Of a stretch of DNA of 64,000 nt, positions 49,301-61,915 are shown in pieces. The translations under genes were made by a program, and so were the position numbers. Numbering within the stretch: position 1 is the stretch's first letter; each line of letters begins with the position of its first letter. The notes under the pieces are model-generated. The model was given only the letters and a program-made list of their open reading frames with translations. It had not been told where the DNA came from and ran no database searches. Source of the DNA: Karalla daura (lineage: Eukaryota; Chordata; Actinopteri; Chaetodontiformes; Leiognathidae); assembly GCA_029224185.1 (NCBI GenBank), contig CM055210.1, positions 10,223,021 through 10,287,020 of the forward strand. The letters are read 5' to 3'.

Positions 49301-51593
49301 TCCCTAAGAATCTCTACATGATAGCATAGCTACCTTGTAAAAGAAACATGCTCTGTGTGCTCTGTTACTATTTCTGAAACAGAATGTATTCCAATCCATG
49401 TTTATTGCCATTTACTTGAGATGTTTTCATTTTAAAAGTTATCTTTGAGGTAGAGTTGACATTTGTATATTTCTGATAAATATATCATTTAAATGACTAC
49501 TCAAGCAGGTGATCTGGCTGTTCTTCAGTTCTTCTGTGCATCTCCATCCGTGCAGCTATAAACGAAGAAACCCTGCGTGTTTGTCCTCGGGTGCCATGTG
49601 ACTCGCTCACAATAAAGGCAAACCAAAGAGGAGCTCATACCTGTGGTCTCAGTTCCCAGGAAGCTGTGTTCAAATCCAGACCCAAATGAACCCTTCATCC
49701 ACATCTCTTCGCAGCAAAGCCGCTGGCCTGACAAAAATATTTAGCCCTGCCACTCTCTCGATATTGGATATGTCACCCTCCATTGCCTGTACCATGGACC
49801 AATGTCAAACCCATTTTGCCCGTGGTTATTTTCTGTACCATGAGCAGCACAATAGCTTTCAAGGAGACGATTCTGTCCAAGAGAGGGATTTTGAAAAAGG
49901 TGAATACACGGTTATTCAAAGGGTACAATCTGTGAAACTGATGACTGTGATGTAGAGGTACTGTGTGAAACAGCCTTCCCTCATGAATTGCTTTACAGAC
50001 GACCACACTTGCACAAGTATTGTCACCCTTGTTTAACGGATCAGTTGTTGCTCTGGCCGTATGACAGCAATGTTTATCTCTGTCCACTGACCTAATATAA
50101 TTCAGAGCGCAGCATCCATCTAATAAGACATAATTAGAAGCGGAGAAAAAAAAAACATCTGTTTGGCTTTGATGGCCTCTTAATTAGAAAAATGAAAAAA
50201 GGCTACTCAACATGCTCTAAAAAATATTTCTATCTTTACACCAATCATCTGCCTCTTAAGTGTTCAGCCAAAAAGCATTTCCGAATTACCCTTTCTCTCT
50301 TTGCCAACCCCATTATCCTTTCAGCAGCAGAAACAAAAGGAAACAAGGAAAAAAAAATATCAAAGCCCTTTTAGCGAAACTGGCCGGACACGAGGTTTGA
50401 CAAGCATCAAGAAAAAGGAGGCGGCAAGGAGGGTATTATACCACCAACACAGTGACAGCCAATTTGGCAAAAACAACCTCTGTCTGGCCACCGCAATATG
50501 ATATTTCACCAGGGGAGGAGAACTTTACATGAAATGTCAGGGCAAACATTGACCGTGACAGACTTGACCATTGAGGTAATCCATTACTGTGGGCCTTGAT
50601 AATGGTGCCACTCATGTAGCCTACAGAATCTCTCTCTCTCACTCTCACTCTCCCTCACTCGCTCTCTCTCCGAGTCTCCCCTTAACACCCTTGGGGTTTG
50701 AGGGGGTCGTGGGATGACTGTGAATGATGTGAGCAATGACTGTGAAGATGAATGACTGCCAGTGGAGCCAAGTCTGAGCTGCAGGCAGCACACTGAGACT
50801 TAATACACCACCTTCAAATATGTCTTCCTAGCCTAAGAGTCCAGATCAGCCCATCTGCCTCAGTTATTGTGCCATCAGCTACAGTGCTGTTATGGAGGCT
50901 TTTGCAGAGGGATTTGCAAATTAACCGTAATTTTCAGTTAATATCAAGTTAAGTCAAGATATACAGCAGACCCATGTAATGCGGTCTTAAAAAGTTCACC
51001 TAGCAGTGTTTGGCGTAATCATTCAACTTAAACCAATTTATTCAATAAAATGATACAAAGTGATAATGGATACAAATTAGATCATACTCTGATTATGGCA
51101 CCAAAAGTATTACTTTTTCTTCTCTTGCTATGACACAGGCTGTCTGTTTCATTTCAGTAGATGAAACAAATCAAGAACAAATTAATCATGATGCTTTAAA
51201 GTCACTGGTTAAATCACTGCAGGACCTTCATCTTCACAGGTGGCCTAGCAATCTATTTCAACTACTATGTCCCATGCTGGCTTTTTATTAGACATATGAA
51301 ATCCAGCTCCCGCATGTGTTGAAAATTAAATGTTCGAAATGCACCTCGACATCCACTGAAGTGTTAACCTCTCACGGATGCAACGCCAGACTTAATCACA
51401 CACAGACAGAAATCTGTATGGTACAAAAAAAAGGTCAAACCGCATAAAATAATTTATCGGCATGCTGCAACTCTGAGTAAAATGGCAATTATAGCCACAG
51501 GTAGCTCTGTGGGCAATCAAGACAAACACAGACATGGCTGATCATTGATTATTCAACAGGGTGTGAATTCAGTATTCGAGGAAATGTAGAAAC

Positions 51594-51765
51594 ATCCATC
51601 CGTCAATTATTCGATTATTAACCTGGTGCCATCACAGGGGTCTGCTGGAGCCTAACTCCTGCCCAGGGAGTTCTATAGCTCCATAGCTAGCTAGCTATAG
51701 CCAGACTATCACAGGACATTCACACCCTGGGGTATTTTAAGAGTCTCCAACTGGCCTTAATGCAT
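51594..51765 (-). repeat. SINE-like copy, 3' part
   Basis: CATCCATCCGTCAATTATTC followed by GGGGTCTGCTGGAGCCTAAC and CTGGCCTTAATGC-type words in reverse orientation; a TAGC tetranucleotide run (51680-51700) is inserted. Confidence 0.5.
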
Positions 51766-52104
51766 CCAAGGAGTTGTACATGGCATGTACATGGCATGTC
51801 ATGGCAACTGGACCTATTGTGCATTCTTGAAGAAGTTTCACCTCTGAATCCAAGATGTCTTCATTTCTGACCTGCTGGAGAGGAAGCCCAGGGTTTAACC
51901 TGTGTGAACCTCTGTGTTGTCAGCCAAGAGTTACCTGAGGTCTACTGTGAGCAACTGATTCCTCCGAGACCAGGTGTGAACAGTCTTGAAACTTCCTGGG
52001 AAAGGATGATGAGACAGCATTGTGTTGATGACAGGTGTTGTCGCACAAGACGGCCAGACTTGGCTGTGGGGTGACAGCACTTTCCACCAGGTCACCTGTC
52101 ATTG

Positions 52105-52380
52105 GACATCCATCAAGGGTCTGTTGGTGCCTATCTCCAGCTCACACAGGGCGAAGGCAGGGAGGGGAATACACCCCGGACAGTTGAAGGGCCACACACA
52201 CCATTTACTCTCTCACTCCCACCTTGGGGCAATTTAGAGCATCTAATCAGCCTTACGGCATGTTTCTAAACTGTGGGAGGATATAGCATATAAGAAGAAC
52301 ATGCAAACTCCCCACAGAAGCGCCTTTGGTACTGGGACACACAACACCAACAGGATGAGGCAACAGTACTAACCACTTTT
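52105..52380 (-). repeat. SINE-like copy, nearly full length
   Basis: Reverse orientation: GGTCTGTTGGTGCCTATCTC, GGGAATACACCCCGGACAG, TTGGGGCAATTTAGAG, AACTGTGGGAGGATATAG, AACATGCAAACTCCCCACAG, then a head with ACAGTACTAACCACTT. Lies 350 bases from the 51594 copy, same orientation. Confidence 0.7.
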
Positions 52381-54089
52381 ACCAGCTGAACACAGGGAAT
52401 AAAGTTTCCTCTCCATTTGTACAAGTAGTCACTCAGAAAAAAGAAATGATAATATATGTAATGAAATATGACATTGCCTTGGGTGTACATATTATAAGGT
52501 GAAATATTAATTTTACTCTTTGTGGAAAAACTGTTTTGGGGAACATACAAATCCATTCACAATAAGTCTGTCAGTGCAGAAACGGCGAATATGACTTAAC
52601 CTCACTGCAGCTCTAGAGGCAATCATAATTCGGTGTTGCCCTTGAGCGCTTCGACATAGCTGGTTAGTAGCTACAACATGTTCTCAAGTGATTATTAAAG
52701 AATATAAAACATAAAAATTCACTAGAACTTGAAAACATCCACAATGCATTTGACCGAATTGCAGCTGGACAAGGCAGAGATATAATTACAGCTTCCTCGA
52801 GTGCCTGCAGGCAGCCAGACTGGTTGGTTGCATCAGCTCATTCACTCCTTGTGTATAAACAAGTCTATTTCCAGATGTCATGGCGCTTCTCGGGCTGTGA
52901 TCTACATGTATACATTACTGGAGAGCACACACACACACACATACACATCCAGATGCTCCTCCCTTTCCCTTTTAACAAGCTCCATTCAATTCGTGGATCA
53001 TATCTGTGAATATTTTAGCACATTCAAGTGAGCTGTCTGCAAGTGCCTTGACTGACAATAAAGGGGCAGAACGCAAAGAAGGGACTCTCATAGAATCTCA
53101 TAGAAAGAGGAGAACAAGCAGAAATACAAAGTTGCCAACAACTGCGGTTCTTGTCATCAGTATTCTGGGTCACTCTGAGATACTCATTTATTTATTTTAT
53201 TCTGTCTCTCACTTCCCATTCACAGGGTCTGGGGCTTTTCATATCACTCTGTGTGATGGAATGTACTCATTGTTCCCCTCTGGAGATTAAACTTCATGAA
53301 ATGTCAATTTGAAATAAACTGTGAAAAAAGCAATTCAAAAGGCAGAGTGGTGGCAGTGAGTGAGACAGAGAAGGGGGAATAGCGAGAAACTGGGGAGGTA
53401 TAGGGAGGAAAAAACAGACGAGTGTTGGGAAGGAGGTTTCCAACATGTCTTCTGATGTATCTTGGGCAAAGGAAGAAGCGGAAGCTGTGAAAGTGTCGTA
53501 AAAGCGTCAAAAGTCAATACTAATCCGCCGAGCAAATCTGCTTTTTTTTTTTTTTTTTTAAATTCCCCAAGCAAAAACGTCATCTTGGAGCAGGGAAAAA
53601 AAATCATGTTCCTTTCCTGCACAATTTCTGCTCCAGGCGATCCGAGGAACCATCAACCAACACATTGTAAAGTGCCACAGGAAGCATGGGTGAGGAGGGT
53701 TAATGAACCCACCTTTTCCATCATCCCAGTAGGCGTTTTTATGGGAGAGAAATTAATTACTTGTGACCAATACGCTGGTGCGTGGCCGAGGACTGCCATT
53801 TCTGCCAGGTGGCCTGTGAACGAAAACATTGTTTCAGTGCAGTTATATTAGCCCTGGATTTGCCTAATCAGTGTCCTTATGCAAGAAACTCGCGTCAAAG
53901 TGCACAAAAGACACATCAGCCGAGACGCGCTGACGAAACATGGCAGGCCATGAAAAATGCAAAGTTCACAAGCGCTGACACTGATGTTTCTCGAGTACAA
54001 GTCTGTACACTCCACCATTATGTGCTTGCACTCAGGGGGAACAGCCTAGCGGAATAACAGACGTTGGACCTGATTAGGGTGACATTGCG

Positions 54090-54600
54090 GGTTGGTGGAT
54101 TGCACTTTTGGCTCTTTGCATAGACGCTCGCTGGTTTGAATCCTGGGCTAAAAATAAAATGTTCCACATTCTGGTGACACAGCCAAATCACAAGAGTTTG
54201 CATATTTCTTTGATAATGGATTGCTTTTCTAACAATAGGCTGGATGGATTGGTGGTAAGCACTGTTGTTCAGAGCAAGAAGGTCCTTGGTTAGAATCTTG
54301 GCCATATTTTGAAATTTTAATTACTCCCAAAAAAGCAGCTTTTAAGCATCTCTGTATATGTATATCTTTGATTATGGATTGTTGGCAACATGGTGGTGGT
54401 ATGTGCTGTTGCCTCACAGCAAAAATGGCTTCCGGTGCAAATCTGAGTTTACTATTTCTCAGGCTGGTCTGGTTTCCTCCCATAGTGCAAAACAATGCTC
54501 ATTTAGGCCAATTGGAGACTCTGAATTGTCCCTCCTATCGTCACATTGGTGGAGCTGCAGGCTTTTTTTTTCTTGTCTCGATGACGCAGTGCAGCAAGAC
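54090..54600 (+). repeat. cluster of three SINE-like heads
   Basis: Three separate copies of the tRNA-like head in one direction: GCTGGTTTGAATCCTGGGCT near 54130; GGTGGTAAGCACTGTTGTTC AGAGCAAGAAGGTCC near 54250; GTGGTATGTGCTGTTGCCTC ACAGC near 54400. Only the last continues into the TTTCCTCCCATAGTGCAAAA body and ATTGTCCCTCC. Suggests nested or successive insertions. Confidence 0.6.
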
Positions 54601-57600
54601 GCTGGGACCGAGTAAGGAAATAATTTGCTCCCATCTTCCCCACAAGCATTGCCATGATTAAAATGACATGTTTTAGTGTCCCCCGTTAGCAGCATATTGA
54701 CCCCATTAATCACGTTGCTAAACGGCGTTTCTTTTTCCGGATCGGTCAGTTTGATGAACTGTTCATTGGCTCTATGTGTTGGAAAGTGCCTCGGTTTGAA
54801 CCAGAATCATTAAGCTAATAAAGAATATGGAGTTTTAATAATTAATTTCATGCCGGCTTATGACTGCATTCATTGTTCCTAGCAGACACCGTGGAGACAT
54901 GACACTGCATATAAATGAGGTATTACCGTATGACTAAATAAATATAAAAAAAATATTAGAAGAGTATCTAAAATAAAATGTATTGATCAGTCCATAGCAC
55001 ATTAGTACAATGTGCTCAGGTATACAGGCATAGATCAGCTCACCATACAACCTCAAAGACTATTAATCCTCATGTGTGATTCATACCTTTATGAGAAACA
55101 CAGTAAGAGCGGAGGCGAGGTTAAAAGAATGGATGTGGACCTCAAAGTAGAATAGAGACGGTAATTCAACATGGCAATGGACACTACTGTCACTGAGAGC
55201 ACTGAAGTATGGCACAGCAAGACAATTAAATAGCTATCCATTTGCCCTAATGGCTGCATTTGGTGGAGAAATAACAAATTAGAATCCAATGAAGTTGTAC
55301 TGCTATAGCCGGACACTTGCCTTTTAATGTCTGCATGATGCCGCTGAGGACTCGGAGACAAATTACCCAGAACGCCACAGCAATGAATTATTTATTTCAT
55401 GATATTGGATAACAGCCATCTCCTATTGAAACTTCCACCAAAAGCCGCAAAAAAATGTCAGGCGACTCAAAGACGAGAGATTCTGGCTTTAATGCACAGC
55501 ATCTGGGGACAGAAATTGCTTTGTTTGTTATCCTATTTTATTTTCAGTTAAAAACCAGAAGAGGAAAACACACAACTTGGAAAACATTAGAGGTTTTAGA
55601 CAGAAGGCAACACTTTCCAGAGTTATCCCATTTTTTATTATCAAGGTAGCTCCCACAAACCTGATCTTCAAGCACAGAGAGATATTGTTGTGGGGAGTCC
55701 TGCAATACAGTAGTGTGCTGTAAAGTCATTTTGGTAGAAGTGTTTGTGACTTTACAGTATATAAAGGAAATGCCATATCTGATGCACTCCAAATGTCAGG
55801 CTGCCATGAAAGAAAAAACTAAAATAAAAGGAAAATAAAACATTTGGAAACCATCCACCTGCCAGCAGGAATGGCAACATATTAAATTAGCGTGTAATTT
55901 TCTTGCCCAGTGCATGAAACAAATAATCGGGAAAGAAAGCATTCAAATGCACAAGTTAATCAATCCAGTTACTGTCTGGATGGTCTGTGGGGAACTGTAC
56001 TTAATTGACACTATTTGTGGGGGACTACTAAATAAGCAATGGCATAGATTGCCTTTAAAGCTCTCTTAGTGGGACATCCATAATTATGGGAACTCAGACA
56101 CAGATGCTCTGGGTGATATGATGGCATCAGAAGGCTCACTTAGTTTTAATGCAGGCACATCACTTGTCCTATGGGAGCTTTATCCTAATACAGGAGCTTA
56201 TAGCAGATTTAGTTAGATACTAATTTCAGTCATCAAAGGACCCTGCCAGAATTTCTACTACACCATGGAGTGAAATGTATAGGATGTTTATGGCAGCTCA
56301 GTTTAGAGGTGGATTGAGGGCATGACATGCCTGAATGGAAAACAACTACATTACATTACAGTTAAAGAAATCTGATTTTATACACATAACTGCATTCACT
56401 TACTTGAATTTAACAAGTTTTATCCCATAAACCAACAACATGCATGTTTAGGCAAGAAAACTGATGGTCGGGTGGAAAATTCTTTTAATGTGGAACAAAC
56501 AAAATCATCAACAATCAACAACATAATATTATGGATATTTAAAAAAAAACTGTAGATCCCAGATGTTCAGAAGTACTTTATCCTGTATTGCGATGATCCC
56601 TGGAAAACCATTAGACCTTCTATCCTTAAGGTCATCCGTGGCCTTAAATTGCTCCCAAGGTAAGAAGTTCACTTATGTACGATCTACTGGAAATGGAGGA
56701 TCCTTCAAGGCTTAAGAGACTTGTCTTGTTTAGTCTTTCCGAGAGCAGAGAATACCACAACTGTCCATGCTCCCAGATATAAATGAATAGGTGCACTTCT
56801 GAATTGAAATAGGTCTTGGTAAGCATTGAGGGGGTCATTACTTTAAGTTAGACAGAGGAGAGGGGATTTTGACTGAAACTCATACCTCAAAAGACAATGT
56901 AAGGTCATGCCGGTTACACGGTTGTCATGGTAACACAGGGAGGCAGCAGGATTATGGATCATGTGTTGAAGGAGAACTATCTGTAACGTTGAGGGATTTG
57001 CAACACTACTCCACTGAATGTTTGGATGACAGAGTCACTTGGCAGGTGGCCTGAGGAGAAAAAAAAAAAAAATCCCACTTCCATTTGGACAAAATTTTAA
57101 TACACAAAGAGCATGGCTGGCAGTGAAAAATAAAATTGGAGTCTGGCACTTTTGGCATCTTTCATATGCTCTTGACAACATATCAAGGGACGGCATTATG
57201 ATGTGTACTCCAAAATGAAGGAAACTGTTGACAACACAGGACAAGGATCACAGAAGTTCACTTGCCAATATCAAAACATTGAGGATACGTCAAGACGGGA
57301 GATGAAAAAGAAGCCTCAAGATGCATTGTGAGAATGACATCATGTCCAAAACAGCCTGATGAGGAGAAAACACTGTTTACAATATATTCATATGGCAATC
57401 TGCTGCTCCTTTAAATTAATCATTCCAAAACTTGACAAGTGACTTCAGCTTTCGATTTCAGTGCGTGAAAATACCAACATGGCGTGAAAAGTGCCACTGG
57501 CGGCTTGCTTGCTTGGTTCTGAACATACTTTATTGGCACTGTCAAATAGCATAGGTGTGACCTGACAAGCTGACAAACCACAGAAACAGGAAAGCTGTGA

Positions 57601-60600
57601 GTGTGAACCAGGGAGGTGATGAAAAAGGGAGAATGCTCATTCGGGGCTCGGCTCAAATAAGTATACAGCAAGGACAACTGTAATAATTTTATTTTTTAAA
57701 TGAAATCTAGGTAAGAAACGTGATAAAGTGATTTGTGTGGCATTATGGCAGTTAATGTAAATTATTTGCAATCATTACAATCACTTCAAACAGCAAATAG
57801 CTTGAACACGGTCCTGATCACCTATTGGTTGAAATGAACACCACAGATTGGGAACAGAGACCATTTTTGCAAAGCACCAGGAGTTCTCCTAAATGCTGCA
57901 TATCATTTTCCTGGTAACTGCTACTGTATTCACAGAGCTCCCAAACTTATTCTTCCTCCAAAGTTAGAGAAAAAAGTCTCTTTAGAAGTGTCGAAAACTG
58001 CAGATCCAGTCAGTCTCTATTCATATGCCCAACTTAACGGCAGAAATAAACGTACACTGCATTACGTTACGTAACACAGAAGGCAGCCATGACTCATAAC
58101 AAAGACTGCAACATGCTGGGAGGACACAAATGCATAGTCCTCCTCCAAATACAGTATTTTAAATGGAATAACTGCCATTAGCTCTGACATTTGTGCAAGC
58201 GTACCTTGAGCATAAAAATCAACTACATTACAAAGTGGCTTTTCCTCCCTCTCCATCTGTCTGACAGTTCAATTTCCTGGGCAAAGCTTTAATTTGGAGC
58301 ATCCTCCCTGTACTGTATCTGGATTCTAGATCTTGCAAGGTCATCCAGGCATACAGAAGAAAGGGCCACCGGGCAGATATTCATCTGCCAGGTGATTTCT
58401 TATTTTACCCTTGTGCCACTGCAAACTCGGAGCGGAACAAAGCTTATTTGCAGTAGGTCACTTTTATCTGTATTCTCTTAAAGCAGCCAGTGGGCATTTA
58501 GTTTTGACAAGTGCTGCTCTGAGCTGACGAACCATACACAGAGCACTTATACTAAACATATCAAATAACGTAAGGCCAGGTGCCTCATTTTGAAATCCTG
58601 CCGGTCCCATTTGACCACCTCTTATCCACTGAGGTAATGGCAAAGGCATGTGCTCACAACTAAAACAGCATCCTTATCAAATGAAATACTTCCAAAGAAT
58701 GTGCAGGTCACTGCAAATCACTTGACTTACAACAACCAAAGAAGCTGGGTAGGATATGTCTGCACACATGCAAAGACACAAACACACACAAAAACAGAAC
58801 TAGTGTTTTATTGATTGAGGAATGCGCTTAAAGTAATTGCCTCAGGTCAATCTAGCCAGATAAACTGTTTTCTTGCTTCATTAAAGGAAACCACAAGTTC
58901 TCCCTCAGTCATTAAATGTGAGTTATTGACTCCCGGCCCCGTGACATTTCGAAACAAAAACAAAGTCTTGAAGATTTTAGGTAAAGCGATTTTGTTTGCT
59001 GCCCTTTGTAAAAATGTCTTTATTGAACTTACCACATTTTTTTTTACCATTGAGCATGTATAAATGCATTTATTTTTAAGAAGGATGGATGGATATGATA
59101 TATGTTCTTGAGTCTTGTTTTGGTCTAAAGAGACACGTTTGGTCATATAATTGGTATACTTACTGTTTTGTTCTAAACTTAACAAACATCTAGACATGAT
59201 TTCGAAAGACACTGAGATCAATTCTTATCTGTGATGCAATAAATTACTGTCAATCGAATACGGTCCAGGTCACAGGGGTCTTTCAGACTGGATAATGTGT
59301 CCACACTCAGATCAATTTAGAATTAAGATCAATTAGAAAACCAAAAAACAAAAAGAAAACAAAAAAACCCTACAATTTCTATCTCATGTATTTCAAATAT
59401 GAATGGAAATCCATGGTTTTTAAACAAGTTACACCATTGTGAAAATCCATGGAATTAGTTTTCATTGAGTAGACTTTGCCTTGGTGATACACAATCCCCC
59501 ATTGTAGCCACCGTAAGACTATGTACAGTGACAAAACACGTCTGTGTCTATTCACCAAATCCACTATGTCAGATCATTTAGAGTGCAAATACCCAGGCCA
59601 AACAGCTGTCGCCGTTTCACATTTCCACAAGACAATGAAGCCTATGCACTCTGGGAAGATTGAAAGAAATAAAGGAAGAAATTGGTTGGAAACAAAGAGC
59701 AATCAAGTGCACTGACTTGATTGAAAAGAGAAAGAAAGAAAAGCTACATTTAATCAAATAACTATAATAACTCGGAGTGCCGGCCCACATGGGACCCAAA
59801 CGACTTGCAAGAGAAATAATAATGTTTGTATTCTCTCGCTTCGTACTATTTGTTCTCCTACCTCAAATGAATTCTCATGGCGGAAGCCTACAGCCCCATG
59901 TATGACTCACCATGTTGTTTCAGAGACCCATTGATTGAAATTAAGCCAATTAAGAATGTACAAGTAGAGCCATGCAATTAGCGGTTTGAATACTTTGTTC
60001 GGAGCCTGAAATCAAACTACTTAATCATTGCACAAATCCTCTTCTGAGGTGTAGCAGGCCACTGTAAGATCTACTTTAAAATGCCAACTTGTGTGGGTGC
60101 AGTGAAAACTGAGCCCCTGTTTCCATTTTGTCAACTTAATAAAACAGATACAGATTGTCCCAGATGATCCCCAATGTCATATGAATTGACGGCAGGAAAT
60201 TCAAGATTTGCCCATTTTTATTCAAGATGCTTTTTTCCAGACAGCAACTCCACTCTGTCAACCTGGCAACCCAGGCTCAACTGAGCTGCTCTGCAACCAA
60301 ATTAGAAAACATGGCTCTTTAGGAGATAATTACTAATATCTAACCGTGTGCTAAGCGCTAGCATCCACAATATAACCCGTGTTGGTATTAGCATCCAGCC
60401 ATATCTGGGCCCCTGTGATGAAGCAGATGTGTACACATTAGTAAGAGCATCCCTTCAGGAGATCTCATTAGCCTGCTAGATCACAGCAGTGTCCAATCAA
60501 CAGTATCCACAGAGGATCCAAAGGAATATATTTTTATTATCTTAGCAGGGGCTACATATTGATCTTGATTTTTGGTCCTTATGCTCTAACTGGCCCCATG

Positions 60601-61384
60601 CTTGTAATTAGGCCTATCACAATAGAAAGCCTTATCTGGGTTCTCAGTAGCATATTTTTGAAGGAGCACTGATTGTAATCAAACAAGGTCAAGAGATTAA
60701 TGGATCAGTGGGATCATTAGAACCCCACACGGTGATCTTGTGAACTGACATCAAGAAACTGTATACTCTGTGCTCTTACCTTCAACCCAACGAGTGATCA
60801 AAGACAGAAATACCTGTAGTTTGGAAAAAAAGAGAGCTACAGCTGGTAGGTTTGCAGGTTTTAAGATGCTGGTGGTGCATCGGGGACCAGCACACCTACC
60901 CTACCGTGACACTATCACCAGAGTCAATCTACAATATGCTGATTCTATCATAATAAAGAAAATTGGCTCAATCCCCAAGGAGAAGGGCCTTAATAGAAAA
61001 TAATTCTGCCCTTGAAACACTCTGGGCCTGGCTTTGATTAGATGATGCTATCTTTGTTTAGACTTGAGCATCTGGGGCAGGACCATGTGTTCATATATTT
61101 AATTAAAATACCATTGCCTGCTCCGACAAAGGGTACTTATCTCATCAAAGTGTTCACCCTGGATTTTTTTTTCCCCCTCTTAATTCAAAAGATTATCTCT
61201 GTTGATTGGCCATAGAGGTGGGATGGATGGGGGGCATTGGTGAGTATGGAATCTATTGCCTTGTCAGAATACTGGCTCGTCCGCTGTCCACCTTGACTGC
61301 AGGCCAGATATCATCATAGCGTGCCATCTGGCTCAGAGACAAAACTATTTTACCTTTTACCGCTGCATTTTTATCATTCATCGA

Positions 61385-61402
61385 GTGTGTGTGTGTGTGT
61401 GT
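61385..61402. repeat. (GT)n then (GA)n simple repeat
   Basis: Nine GT units followed by GAGAGAGAAAGAGAGAGAG up to about 61427. Confidence 0.9.
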
Positions 61403-61664
61403 GAGAGAGAGAAAGAGAGAGAGTGAGAGCATTATTACAACGTCATTATGGTTGTCACAAACTTACTACAACAAAATCGGTATCAGTGGCCCACTGTCTG
61501 TGACCTTAGTTTGCCACCGCAACAAACCTCATCTGGTTGTGGTGAAATTTTGGAGAGACATAGAAACTGTGGAAAACATGAGCCAAACAACTGCAATTCT
61601 GTCACATTCAATTCGAGGCGGTATTGTTTACCCACTGACTTGCTTATTGGAGACTATCTCAGTT

Positions 61665-61915
61665 CACAAACTGTAGGGCATGGACAGGGAATACACCCTG
61701 GTATGGAGCTTGGCACACGCACCACTCGCTCTCCTACTCACACCTGGGGAAAATTCAGAGTCCTGATACATGTTTTTGGACTGTGGGAGGAAACCAGAGT
61801 ACACAGAGAAAACCTACACACACGGGGAGAATATGCATACTTCAAACAGAGAGACCCTCAGACAAACTTGCAGTTGGATCCAGGACCTTCTTGCCAAGTA
61901 ATGTTAGATTCATAA
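61665..61915 (-). repeat. SINE-like copy, nearly full length
   Basis: Reverse orientation: GGACAGGGAATACACCCTGG, TTTTTGGACTGTGGGAGGAA, ACAGAGAAAACCTACACACA, GGGGAGAATATGCATACTTC, CAGGACCTTCTTGC. A 155-codon open frame across it is repeat-derived. Confidence 0.7.

Larger units (their letters stand above)
42131..51590. other. upstream intergenic region, part 2
   Basis: No supported gene. Contains a short ATC repeat (45114-45144), a SINE-like copy (49060-49300) and AT-rich blocks with homeobox-like TAATTA words around 44870-45110 and 45990-46190. The longest open frame of the region (minus, 46761-47294, 177 codons) lacks any recognisable domain. Confidence 0.6.
52381..61660. other. upstream intergenic region, part 3
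   Basis: No supported gene. A short CA repeat (52926-52942), a poly-T run (53541-53560) and a cluster of SINE heads at 54090-54600 are the recognisable parts; the rest is unassigned. Confidence 0.6.

Noticed and set aside
61448..61915. Plus-strand open frame of 155 codons
   Set aside because: Its second half is a reversed SINE-like copy, so it is not a gene.
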